Positions 55,329 through 63,775 of a stretch of 64,000 nt of DNA are shown one piece after another. Each line of letters starts with the position of its first letter. Positions within the stretch are counted from its first letter, which is position 1. The notes under the pieces were generated by a model. That model searched no databases. It had not been told where the DNA came from and saw nothing but the letters and a program-made list of their open reading frames with translations. Source of the DNA: Ktedonobacteria bacterium brp13 (GTDB lineage: Bacteria > Chloroflexota > Ktedonobacteria > Ktedonobacterales > Ktedonobacteraceae); contig AP024096.1 of NCBI GenBank assembly GCA_015099395.1, positions 2,356,001 to 2,420,000 of the forward strand. The letters are read 5' to 3'. The translations under genes were made by a program, and so were the position numbers.

Positions 55329-57026
55329 TTATTCATCAGTGGAAGACCTGGCAACGCTCCGTTCACGATTAAGGGAGCAGAACGCTTGATCGCAGGCTCC
55401 CTGTCGCATGGCATACTCAATGGAACGAAAAACAATGCTTGAGAATTGATCAGCCAAACGATAGAGCATTCCAGGGATCACAAGTGCATTCGGATTCTGA
55501 GGCGTTCGAAGCAGCGCTCCAAGAGCGAAGTAGCCAGGATAGAGACGCATCCGACCAGGAGCCCCAGGCAGACGCTGGATCTCGCCATCGTAATCAGAGG
55601 CAATGGTCCCTAAGTAGTCATCGGTGACCCACATGCCCAGCGCCTCCAACTCTTCTTTCGCATGTCCATAGCCAATAAGCGTGTAGAGTTGGTCGCAGGC
55701 AAAAACGTGCTCAGTCTCATCGGCAAGCCGAACCCTCATCTGTTTGCGCCCCTCGGTCTGTTCGAGTGTCCAGAACGTGACCGAGGAGATGATTTCCTCG
55801 CGATCAGGATCGCGACTATCCCGTGCTTGTGTAAAGGCGCGTTCGATATGCTCCAGATCACCAGCCAGTTTTGTAAGTTTCGGGCGATCAATATCCCGAT
55901 AGAGCTGCTGAATCTGGCCATTCACATGCCGTGGATAATTGGGAGAGCGCAACACTTCTTCTGGATAATGAGTCAGCACCTTATAGCGCACGTCAAGTCC
56001 AGCTTGGATGTAGTGCTGTATTTGTACCAACATTTCCGCCGTAGAGTTTCCCAGTCCGATAAAAACCAACATTTTGCCTTGCAGTTTCTTCATCTGCTCC
56101 AATGTAAGCACCTGCTGCCAACGATTGCCAGCAGCAGATGCAGGAATATCGGTCGTCATCACCCCATTGCGTGATGGTGATAGTGGTTTTCCCAGCCCCA
56201 TCGTGTTAATGACAATAGGTGCTTCCAGGTGCTGTTCACCAAGTTCGTCGCGAAAAACAACCTGATGAGTAAGGTCCCCTGGAAACACGTGAAGAACTTT
56301 GGCTTTCTGAATTTCTGGAAGAGCAGGCAGGCCAAAGGAACGCGCAGGATCGGCAAGATCGGCTAAAAACGAGGTGATCTCGTGTCCCATGCCTGGTGCT
56401 GCTTCTACCCGAAACTGCTCATACATGAGCGGAATGGGATTATTTCGAGAACCATTGTAGACGTTTTTCTGGTTCCAGATACCTCCATAGTGGCCTCGAT
56501 CATCAAGGACGTGAATATGTTGGTATCCGGCATTGACTAAGGTACGTGTGATCAGTGTCCCAGCGGCACCTGCCCCCAGAACGAGGATAGGCGTTTGTAC
56601 CAGATGGGAGTGGTGGGCAGGCAGGCGAAAACCTTGCAACGAAAAGGAACTGGCAGATCCATATCTAATACTGTCTCGATAACCAGAGCTATCAAAGCTA
56701 TCCATCACACTCCCATCGATCTGTACATTTTCCTGAGCTGTGCCGTAGTAGGTAGCAGTTGGCTCACAAAACACGCTTGAAAGAATAGCCAGTCGCAAAG
56801 TCTGGGAGGAAGAGGAGTAAGGAGCTCGCATCATAAAATGTCCGATGAGCTGCCCGAGAGTAGAAGCTCTTTTCTGATCATCGAGCAGACGCTCGTCGAG
56901 AAGATACTCAAGCGCATTGAGTGGAATTCCTTTGTCAAACAAGGCGTTACAAAGAAGCTGACTGAGCTGATCTGGCCGCTCAAGGACACCATCTCCCCCT
57001 TTAAGGATTTCGATAGCTGGGGTCAT
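55329..57026 (-). CDS. FAD/NAD(P)-binding oxidoreductase
   Basis: 565 residues. The FAD-binding Rossmann motif is ILVLGAGAAGTLITRTLV (~146-163), with HVLDDRGHYGGIWNQK after it, the pattern of flavin-dependent monooxygenase-like proteins. A second nucleotide-binding site is LVFIGLGNSTAEMLVQI. The C-terminal part has TLIGYGHAKEELEALGMWV. The first 140 residues are an extra helical region that I cannot assign. Substrate unknown. GGAGAATTC precedes the ATG. Confidence 0.75.
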   Translation of the reverse strand: MTPAIEILKGGDGVLERPDQLSQLLCNALFDKGIPLNALEYLLDERLLDDQKRASTLGQLIGHFMMRAPYSSSSQTLRLAILSSVFCEPTATYYGTAQENVQIDGSVMDSFDSSGYRDSIRYGSASSFSLQGFRLPAHHSHLVQTPILVLGAGAAGTLITRTLVNAGYQHIHVLDDRGHYGGIWNQKNVYNGSRNNPIPLMYEQFRVEAAPGMGHEITSFLADLADPARSFGLPALPEIQKAKVLHVFPGDLTHQVVFRDELGEQHLEAPIVINTMGLGKPLSPSRNGVMTTDIPASAAGNRWQQVLTLEQMKKLQGKMLVFIGLGNSTAEMLVQIQHYIQAGLDVRYKVLTHYPEEVLRSPNYPRHVNGQIQQLYRDIDRPKLTKLAGDLEHIERAFTQARDSRDPDREEIISSVTFWTLEQTEGRKQMRVRLADETEHVFACDQLYTLIGYGHAKEELEALGMWVTDDYLGTIASDYDGEIQRLPGAPGRMRLYPGYFALGALLRTPQNPNALVIPGMLYRLADQFSSIVFRSIEYAMRQGACDQAFCSLNRERSVARSSTDE

Positions 57027-57077
57027 ATGAATTCTCCATTCCCTCTATCACTGTAGTCCACAGCAGTAGAGACACAA

Positions 57078-57110
57078 CAAAACCCCTTGTCTGCGTAGAA
57101 GACAAGGGGC
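57078..57110 (-). terminator. Intrinsic terminator 52 nt before the flavoprotein start
   Basis: CCCCTTGTCT pairs perfectly with AGACAAGGGG and is followed by TTTTG on the minus strand. The rest of 57027-57404 shows no gene. Confidence 0.8.
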
Positions 57111-57404
57111 AAACCAGTAGGCGATGGAACACATGAGTGCAGGTGAGACCGCAACACGTATCAAAAGATCGTGCCGCATACGTCTCCCGTACGAGTCAAG
57201 TAATCAAGCGAAACGACGAGACAGCGAGCAAAGGAATACTGTCGAACAAAACTCGTCTGATGGAACAGTAAACCTTGTTATAGAGGCCATGGTATGGATT
57301 GAAGGGAAGCAGGAGGATCTCGTATCCAATACATACTGTTCTCCGATTCAGTTTCATACGATGCGGAAGAGAGAAAGGGGATGGCTATTCCCGTGAGAGT
57401 TTGG

Positions 57405-57764
57405 TCAGCGTCGGGGAGGAAGGCAAGGTATCCAGAGGTGAGGATTTTCACGATCAGCAGAAGAGACAATGCTGCTGCCATCAGGAGACCAAGCAAGAGC
57501 GCAGACGACTGCCGAATGCTCGGTATACGTCTGCAACACTGCTCCGGTTACTGCATCCCAGATTTTGACGGTGGTGTCTGCACTCCCCGAGGCAAGATAC
57601 CGCCCGTCGGGTGACCAGACAAGAGCGGTAATGCTCTTGCTGTGTCCATCATGCCGTCCCTGTGAACTCCAGAGAAGTCTTCCAGGTGGCTTCTGTCGAA
57701 CAGAAATCATCCCCTGATCATCTCCTTGGGCTTTGAGGCCACCACCGAAAACGTGTTCTATCAT
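57405..57764 (-). CDS. Short WD40-repeat protein
   Basis: 119 residues with two clear WD repeats: SITALVWSPDGRYLASGSAD/TTVKIWD and VVCALAWSPDGSSIVSSADR. A functional propeller needs about seven, so this is either a fragment or completes a propeller with the neighbouring WD40 protein. Ribosome site AAGGGC. The shifted frame of the upstream WD40 gene ends in a TGA that overlaps this ATG as ATGA. Confidence 0.6.
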   Translation of the reverse strand: MIEHVFGGGLKAQGDDQGMISVRQKPPGRLLWSSQGRHDGHSKSITALVWSPDGRYLASGSADTTVKIWDAVTGAVLQTYTEHSAVVCALAWSPDGSSIVSSADRENPHLWIPCLPPRR

Positions 57765-57794
57765 TGAAGTGCCCTTTCTGCATAGAGATGGAGA

Positions 57795-58652
57795 TTACCC
57801 TGCTGATGCAATACAAATGCGCTGCCGCGTGCCAGTCGCGATGTGTTCTCCATTCGGAGAAAACGCAAACGCACGTTGTACAGAGGGATAGCGTTGCGTT
57901 AATACACCACTGTGCTCCCGTGGGAGCAGATCCCAAAGCGTCATCTCCGCACAATCGTCGAGTGCAGCCAGACAGGGGTTCCCCCAAGAAAGATGTGAGA
58001 TCCGGTGAGTAGACAGCGAATAGGTGGTAAATCGCTGTCCTGTCGAACCATCATGGATCTGGATAGTTCCTTTGGCTGTGCCTATCGCCACGTCTTTTCC
58101 ATTAACGTTCCAGGCAACAGAGCACGGTTCGCACACGTCCACATCAGTGAGGGTATAAACTGTTCGTCTGCGCAACACATTATACACAAACACATCACAA
58201 CACACGGCTGCAAAGCGTCCGCCAGTAGGAGACCATGCGACATCAAGAACAGGAGAAGGCCCAATAATCTGGAGAGGAGCACGCCATTGATCATCGTACA
58301 TAAAGATGGTTTTTCCAACGGCAACAAGGAAACGTCTTCCTCGCGGTGCAAAGGAAATCTTTTTGACAGGAGCGTCAAACATCTGTGAGAGAACGAGGGT
58401 TCCATCACGAATTTGAATGACGGTGAGCGTATTATTTTCGCTCCCAAGGATGAGACAATGACCATTTTCAGTCCAGGTCACGGTTAAGAGCCTGGTCCTT
58501 ATGAGGCGGCGGCAGAAGACGACTTCGCCAGATGGGATATGCCAGACAATCGCTGTGCCATCTTCGCATGCGGCTGCTATGAGATGACCATTTGGGCTCC
58601 ATGCAAGTGCAACAACATTTCCACACTGCCCTGGGAGAGAGAATGTCTTCAT
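57795..58652 (-). CDS. WD40-repeat protein, likely frameshifted near the 3' end
   Basis: 285 residues with about six WD40-like blades: VVALAWSPNGHLIAAACEDG/TAIVWHIPSG, VLDVAWSPTGGRFAAVCCD, SVAWNVNGKDVAIGTAKG and AFAFSPNGEHIATGTR. WD40 propellers are protein-interaction platforms. After IATGT the frame gives RQRICIASAG and stops. The neighbouring frame gives GSAFVLHQQGNLHLYAERAL, a much better final blade, and stops at 57761 in an ATGA overlap with the next gene. A one-base indel around 57820-57830, real or sequencing error, is likely. Confidence 0.7.
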   Translation of the reverse strand: MKTFSLPGQCGNVVALAWSPNGHLIAAACEDGTAIVWHIPSGEVVFCRRLIRTRLLTVTWTENGHCLILGSENNTLTVIQIRDGTLVLSQMFDAPVKKISFAPRGRRFLVAVGKTIFMYDDQWRAPLQIIGPSPVLDVAWSPTGGRFAAVCCDVFVYNVLRRRTVYTLTDVDVCEPCSVAWNVNGKDVAIGTAKGTIQIHDGSTGQRFTTYSLSTHRISHLSWGNPCLAALDDCAEMTLWDLLPREHSGVLTQRYPSVQRAFAFSPNGEHIATGTRQRICIASAG

Positions 58653-58672
58653 ACCGATGCAAATCCTTTCGC

Positions 58673-58712
58673 TAAAAAGAATAGCGACGCTCTTGATGAG
58701 CGTCGCCCTATT
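58673..58712 (-). terminator. Intrinsic terminator 21 nt before the WD40 start
   Basis: GCGACGCTC/GAGCGTCGC with AATAG/CTATT extension and TTTTT on the minus strand: a very stable stem. The T-run ends about 21 nt before the ATG at 58652, with no room for a promoter. Confidence 0.8.
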
Positions 58713-58820
58713 GAGATCAGGTCAGAGTATACGAGCAAAGGTGAAGTGCTTTGGAATCTCCTCCCTCGATGAATGGAGGAGAAAACAGATCAACGCGAAG
58801 AGGCATTGAGGGGAAGAGAT

Positions 58821-59345
58821 TTAGCTCTTTCTCAGGCGAGAGATACGGAGGACACCTTCAAAGCGAGCCATCATCGAAGGTCGTTTGTTTCGGCTTCGAG
58901 GGGTCTGTTTTTTGCTACGACATCGACAGGTAAAACAGATCGCACCCACGCCAACCACGCAAAAGAGCACTGCCAGAACAATCTCAACCATCCCACCAAG
59001 TGCGCTCTCGGGCACATGGATGAAGTGCCAGGCCATGAAAGATTCTAAAGCGACACGAATCAGGTCAACGAGATGTGGGCGAATCCCTTCAAGAGAAATC
59101 AGTCGCAGTTCCTCAAAGCTCCATTCCATCCCTATGTCAGCCATTTTGGGTTTCTTCTCCCGTGCAAGGACATTTGTCACCGTGACAGCAGCCGTAACCC
59201 CGCGACGATCAAGCAATTCCTGCAAATGGAGAAGCGTTGCAGGTTTCAACTCCAGATGCTTCCAGCGTTCCTGAAGTTCTTGTTTCGTTCCCATCATCAT
59301 CCGAGTCGCTGCGTCTACCTGCCGTGTTGAGCTCCTCTGAGACAT
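58821..59345 (-). CDS. Membrane-anchored protein, tandem paralogue B
   Basis: 174 residues from MSQRSSTRQVDAATR. The soluble part has QELQERWKHLELKPATLLHL and RRGVTAAVTVTNVLA; C-terminal membrane segments begin ALGGMVEIVLAVLFCVVGVG and end in a basic tail. It parallels the upstream gene in leader (GGAGGATCA before ATG), N-terminal MS-(R/Q)-x-(N/S)-S-T-R motif and layout, so the two arose by duplication. Function unknown. Confidence 0.6.
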   Translation of the reverse strand: MSQRSSTRQVDAATRMMMGTKQELQERWKHLELKPATLLHLQELLDRRGVTAAVTVTNVLAREKKPKMADIGMEWSFEELRLISLEGIRPHLVDLIRVALESFMAWHFIHVPESALGGMVEIVLAVLFCVVGVGAICFTCRCRSKKQTPRSRNKRPSMMARFEGVLRISRLRKS

Positions 59346-59463
59346 GTGATCCTCCTTCATCTGCCCACCTCATGTGAGCACAACTCATCAGCGTATTGGA
59401 GAGAAAAACAGCATGAGGAAAGGATGAAGCCACGCCCTTCGTAGCATGCTCCATCAAGCTTGA

Positions 59464-59931
59464 CTACTCACGTCCAGATGCGCGATGCTTTTGGAGAACG
59501 TGGAGCAGACAAAGGGTAATAGGAAGCAATCCCAACGCAAGCAGTGGGAGAACCAGATGTGCCACGAAGATAGGACCCCACACGATGTTCCATGTCAGGA
59601 GAACATCGATGATCAGTCGGCCAGACTCGATGAGATGTTGGCACCCTTCCTCCAGAAAAAGCAGGCGCAGTTCTTCTATTACCCAGCCCCACAGCGAACG
59701 AGTCATGTTTTGCTCCTCACGCTTGAGTTCCAGGATGAGGGCCGTTGTCGCCGCCACAGTAATTTCCACACCTTCTTCTTGGAGAATATGTGCAAGATGG
59801 TTTTTGGTTTCGGGATGCAAATGTAAGGAATTCCAACGGTTTTCTAATTGCGGCACCGAAACAGGCTGCTTGACACGAGAAGCACGACGCTGATTATGCA
59901 GAGACTTACGCGTTGAGTTCTTCCGAGACAT
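59464..59931 (-). CDS. Membrane-anchored protein, tandem paralogue A
   Basis: 155 residues from MSRKNSTRKSLHNQRRASRV. QLENRWNSLHLHPETKNHLA and EGVEITVAATTALILELKRE align with the next gene's QELQERWKHLELKP and GVTAAVTVTNVLARE. Two C-terminal membrane segments follow (LLTWNIVWGPIFVAHLVLPL, then LLALGLLPITLCLLHVL). Ribosome site AAGGAGGATCAT, identical in style to that of paralogue B. Function unknown. Confidence 0.6.
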   Translation of the reverse strand: MSRKNSTRKSLHNQRRASRVKQPVSVPQLENRWNSLHLHPETKNHLAHILQEEGVEITVAATTALILELKREEQNMTRSLWGWVIEELRLLFLEEGCQHLIESGRLIIDVLLTWNIVWGPIFVAHLVLPLLALGLLPITLCLLHVLQKHRASGRE

Positions 59932-60092
59932 ATGATCCTCCTTAATCTGCTCGGCTCGTCTGTCGTGTTCTAGACAAAGTGGAGCACAACAGACGAGCAA
60001 GAGAAGGAAAACACGGGTAAGATGATGAACAAGGAGCCATCGGAGATGAAAGTAAGCGGAATGCAGGGAGAGAGATGATAGGGAAGGCAGCG

Positions 60093-61721
60093 TTATCGCA
60101 CGGCGCGAAGGTATTGATGAATCAATGAAACGGCGACCGCTCCATCACCGGTTGCGCATGCTACTCGCTTGATAGACGCTGTTCGAACATCTCCAGCTAC
60201 AAAAATGCCTGGGACGCTGGATTCCAAGGGGAACGGATCACGATCAAGCGACCATCCATGCGCTTTCACATCGTTTCCTGTCAGGATGAAACCTGCCTGG
60301 TCACGTGCAATGGTTTCGGGGAGCCACTGTGTCTTCGGAGCGGCACCAATAAAAATGAAGAGAGCGGAAGCCTCGACACTACGTTCTGTTCCTGTTGAAC
60401 TTTCACGCAAACAGAGTCGTTCGAGATTTTCCTCTCCGAAGCAACCAACAACCTCTGTTTGCGTTTGGACAGCGATATTATCCCGGAGTTCAATTTCCTG
60501 AAGCAAGTAGGATGACATACTTGCCTCCAGTGATTCTCCGCGTACAAGAATGGAGACCTGCTTGGCATAATCAGCAAAGTACAATGCAGCTTGCCCAGCC
60601 GAATTGGCCCCACCGACAACAAAGACCTGTTTGCCCTCGCACGCAGATGCCTCCGTCATAGCCGCTCCATAATAGACCCCACGGTCAGTCAGTCGGTCCA
60701 AGCCAGGCACCGCAAGTGTGCGATAGGCGACACCTGTTGCTAGTAAGAGCGTATAACAACCAATCTCACTTCCGCTTGCAAGCGTCACATACCGATAAGG
60801 ATCTGCAATCCGAATCCCTACCACCTCTTGAGGTGAGAGGATATGAGCCCCCAAGCGCGCCGCCTGAGCGCTCCCCCGAATGGCCAACTCGGACCCTGGC
60901 AAACCAATCGGGAAGCCCAGATAATTCTCAATGCGAGAACTCATCCCAGCTTGACCGCCCGGTACATCCCGTTCAATCACCGCCGTCAGGAGTCCTTCCG
61001 AGGCCCCATAAACAGCCGCTGCAAGTCCTGCAGGTCCCCCTCCAACAATAATCAGATCATAAAAAGGGATCTCGCTCTGCGTAGCAAGGCCGACTTTTTC
61101 TGCGATCTGAGCAGGCGTTGGCTGAGAAAGCCACGTTCCATCGGAGAATTGAATGATGGGAAATGCTGGATGATCTTCGCCATGCATGAAAGCTTGCGTA
61201 TCTTCTGGATGCGCTTCAAGATCCACCCATTGGAAAGGAATTGCATGACGCGCCAGGAAATCCTTCATCTGGTGAGAGTGAGCTGACCACCGATGTCCGA
61301 TGACACGAATCCCGTGAAAGAGTGGTGAGAACGTGGTCTCACGCCCTTGCCTCACCCCCTGATTGAGTAATGCATCAAGAACTGGAAAGAAAAAGTCCTC
61401 TGGCGGAACACACGTGCGAAGAATGGCATCAACCTTGAAGTGCAGGACGCCAAGAGGCTCCTTCGTTTGATCAGTCACTATCAGACATTTCGCTGTCGGC
61501 GCCAACGCTTTGGCTTGCTCCAGGAAGCAAACGCCTTTCATATCGAGTAATTGCTGATCCACTAAGAACAGAACAATGGGAATCTGCACTTGCTTCAATT
61601 GTGCCAGCGTATCAAGGGCCTGTTCTCCTCGCTGACACACAATGATCTGATACTCAGGATAGCGTGAGGCGAGATCGAGAGAGGAAAACGTCGTTCCGAC
61701 GGTCAAGAAAACCTGTTGCAT
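60093..61721 (-). CDS. Receiver-like / glutaredoxin-like / thioredoxin-reductase-type flavoprotein
   Basis: 542 residues in three parts: a receiver-like alpha/beta domain (~1-125; VLFLVDQQLLDMKGVCFLEQ), a glutaredoxin-like domain without cysteines (~135-210; MKDFLARHAIPFQWVDLEAH), and a thioredoxin-reductase flavoprotein (~218-540; LIIVGGGPAGLAAAVYG, GGQAGMSSRIENYLGFP, VFVVGGANSAGQAALYFADY, GIFVAGDVR). The redox-active CxxC before the NADPH site is missing (TEASACEG), so it is not a classical thioredoxin reductase. Similar response-regulator/reductase fusions are annotated in other bacteria. Ribosome site AAGGAGG. Confidence 0.8.
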   Translation of the reverse strand: MQQVFLTVGTTFSSLDLASRYPEYQIIVCQRGEQALDTLAQLKQVQIPIVLFLVDQQLLDMKGVCFLEQAKALAPTAKCLIVTDQTKEPLGVLHFKVDAILRTCVPPEDFFFPVLDALLNQGVRQGRETTFSPLFHGIRVIGHRWSAHSHQMKDFLARHAIPFQWVDLEAHPEDTQAFMHGEDHPAFPIIQFSDGTWLSQPTPAQIAEKVGLATQSEIPFYDLIIVGGGPAGLAAAVYGASEGLLTAVIERDVPGGQAGMSSRIENYLGFPIGLPGSELAIRGSAQAARLGAHILSPQEVVGIRIADPYRYVTLASGSEIGCYTLLLATGVAYRTLAVPGLDRLTDRGVYYGAAMTEASACEGKQVFVVGGANSAGQAALYFADYAKQVSILVRGESLEASMSSYLLQEIELRDNIAVQTQTEVVGCFGEENLERLCLRESSTGTERSVEASALFIFIGAAPKTQWLPETIARDQAGFILTGNDVKAHGWSLDRDPFPLESSVPGIFVAGDVRTASIKRVACATGDGAVAVSLIHQYLRAVR

Positions 61722-61765
61722 GGTATCCTCCTTGAATGCGCTCGTTTCCTCCTGTCCTTTACAGC

Positions 61766-61815
61766 AAAAATCTGCTCACAACTTCGCACGAAGCACGAAG
61801 AGTGTCAGCAGATTT
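61766..61815 (-). terminator. Intrinsic terminator 45 nt before the reductase start
   Basis: AAATCTGCT/AGCAGATTT with an inner CACxxCTTCG/CGAAGxGTG stem, followed by TTTTTG on the minus strand. Confidence 0.75.
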
Positions 61816-61959
61816 CTTGTATGCAACACGAAGGAAAACAAGCGGCAACGATAGAAAACAAAAACGAAACAAGGTAAAAAGATGGAGCAAGAAAAGAGAA
61901 TCATGGAGTAGGATGGAGACAATTGAGCAGAAACGAAGACGAAAAGGGATGATGGCCTG

Positions 61960-62373
61960 CTATTCTTTCATCTCGTTCAGTATCCCTCTTTCTTCTGACA
62001 AGAGAGACAATGGAAGCACACGGGTACCCAACATGGGGAATATTTCCTCAATAATTCGATGCCAAACAGGACCATGCGCTGCATCAGCATCGCCAAGCAC
62101 AACGACATCAAACAGCCTGTAGAATGGCAGCGTACGATCAACACCGATCTGAACCTGGATATCGAATATACTCGCGATGCAGATGTCTGCATCTTGAGCA
62201 TACTGCGGTGAGAACGTTACAGAGAACTGCTCGATGTGTGTCAACCCATCTGCGGGCTTCTGCTGCCAGCCTTTAAGCAACGTTGCTTTCAATTTTGGCG
62301 GCACAATGACAAGGAGATGTCTGCACGGGGCAGAGCGTAGGAACTGTGCGAGAGAAATCATCATTGTTTCCAT
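61960..62373 (-). CDS. Small protein resembling a helicase-domain fragment
   Basis: 137 residues from METMMISLAQFLRSAPCRHL. LLVIVPPKLKATLLKGWQQ, DADICIASIFDIQ and FDVVVLGDADAAHGPVWHRI run in the order of SF2 helicase motifs Ia to II, but the Walker A part is absent and the DExH box reads GDAD. It may be a regulatory relative of a helicase or just a similar fold. Start from AAGGAAAGAAG spacing. Tentative. Confidence 0.45.
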   Translation of the reverse strand: METMMISLAQFLRSAPCRHLLVIVPPKLKATLLKGWQQKPADGLTHIEQFSVTFSPQYAQDADICIASIFDIQVQIGVDRTLPFYRLFDVVVLGDADAAHGPVWHRIIEEIFPMLGTRVLPLSLLSEERGILNEMKE

Positions 62374-62530
62374 TGTTTTTTCTTCTTTCCTTGGAATAGG
62401 GTAGGGATGAAGCAGCGTTCTTTCCACTGCCACGATGATCATCCTCTACTGTGAGTGCGAACGACAAGGTGAGGGCAGAGATGTTGCTGTTCCATACTGC
62501 CCCTGCTGATACAGAGCGTGTATCAGGACA

Positions 62531-63565
62531 TCAGGAACCGTAGTCAACAGATGTCGGGTCATGATCATTCCGTTCATCGACATATCCTTGTGCGACAAGG
62601 GCTTTTGCTGCTTCCGAAAAATCCCCTCCATGTTCTAGAAAGGTGTAGGCAGCGAACTTGCTGATCCCGACACGGGGCTCAAAGATCGTTGAGGTTGAGA
62701 AGACATACAAGAAATCGCTGCCTTCATAATTGGTGCTGGCACTAATCCCGCGATCTTTGCCAGGCCTGCGCCAGAAATCTTCATTCCCAATCGACGTAAC
62801 CCTCGTCCACCCATGTGGTTCGAGTATCTCGGCCCAGGTGATTCGTTCATTAAAAACGTGACCTGGTAAACGCTCTCCGTGCTGGCCTTGATATTTTTTG
62901 TATGACCGATTGGCATCTCTTGGATGCTGTTCTTCTTTCACAGGCATTTCATCAAGAGCGCGAGCAACCGATAAGAGGACCGCTCGATCTTCTTGCGCAA
63001 TAGTTTGAATCGTGGCAAGGTTGCCTGCCACGAGTTGATAGGGTTGCCCACTTGGATGCACGTGCCCACACGAAGGAGCTCCAATGCTATACCCTCCCTC
63101 CCCTCGCGTTTCAATTTTGCTGATGACCCATGGTGGCTCTTGGAGTGAACACTGAGCCAACTTCTTATTTCCTTCGATCAATGCGCACCGATAGTAAAGG
63201 TGAACTCCTTTCGGAGAAAATTCCTTATATCCTTGCTCGATTCTCTCTAAAAGCCAGATCAACCCTTCACGATGCATGTATGCAATGAACTCTTCATAGG
63301 CTGCATGCGAGTCAAAATCCAGCATTTCAAGACCGCCACTGACGGCACCAGTGACAAAGGCAATCCCACGCTGTTTCCCATAAAACCATGTTCTCGCCTC
63401 CTGCAGCGTTGGTACTCGTTGTTGAAACTCTTTCCAGCTTTGCAAGCCTGGACGCTTACTGCCATCAGCCTGGATCGGGACGAAACTGATACCCGCGCGT
63501 ATCGCGGCGAGGGCTGTTTGATAGACACTGAGCGTACGTATGGACCCAGGTGATGAAAGAGTCAT
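62531..63565 (-). CDS. Prim-Pol (bifunctional DNA primase/polymerase) domain protein
   Basis: 344 residues. The N-terminal Prim-Pol domain shows GISFVPIQADGSKRPGLQSW, GLEMLDFDSHAAYEEF (metal-binding D-x-D), FSPKGVHLYYRC and IETRGEGGYSIGAPSCGHVH. A short C-terminal region follows (GHVFNERITWAEILEPHGW). Such proteins prime or copy DNA for plasmid and phage replication; a helicase domain is absent. The ATG at 63565 overlaps the preceding small gene's stop as ATGA. Confidence 0.85.
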   Translation of the reverse strand: MTLSSPGSIRTLSVYQTALAAIRAGISFVPIQADGSKRPGLQSWKEFQQRVPTLQEARTWFYGKQRGIAFVTGAVSGGLEMLDFDSHAAYEEFIAYMHREGLIWLLERIEQGYKEFSPKGVHLYYRCALIEGNKKLAQCSLQEPPWVISKIETRGEGGYSIGAPSCGHVHPSGQPYQLVAGNLATIQTIAQEDRAVLLSVARALDEMPVKEEQHPRDANRSYKKYQGQHGERLPGHVFNERITWAEILEPHGWTRVTSIGNEDFWRRPGKDRGISASTNYEGSDFLYVFSTSTIFEPRVGISKFAAYTFLEHGGDFSEAAKALVAQGYVDERNDHDPTSVDYGS

Positions 63566-63699
63566 CCCTGCCACCCCTTTCGCCACTCTCCTTCTTGGAG
63601 AATGAATGATCTCACACAGGCCACAACGCTCCCACGTTGACCAGTATGAGTCATCCCGAGCACCATAAAGAGATCAATGCGATGAGCAAAAGAAATCAT
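63562..63699 (-). CDS. 45-residue protein coupled to the Prim-Pol gene
   Basis: MISFAHRIDLFMVLGMTHTG and so on, ending in an ATGA overlap with the Prim-Pol start. GAGGAGGAT precedes the ATG. It may be a genuine small protein or a leader peptide that couples translation. Confidence 0.5.
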   Translation of the reverse strand: MISFAHRIDLFMVLGMTHTGQRGSVVACVRSFILQEGEWRKGWQG

Positions 63700-63775
63700 G
63701 AATACCATCCTCCTCGTTTTTGTCGCTTGCATTGCTGAAAAACGATCTGAGTAGAGGGCGCTTCGATCATGAAAA

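Noticed and set aside
60093-61721. Classical thioredoxin reductase
   Set aside because: The CxxC redox motif is missing, and two extra N-terminal domains are present.
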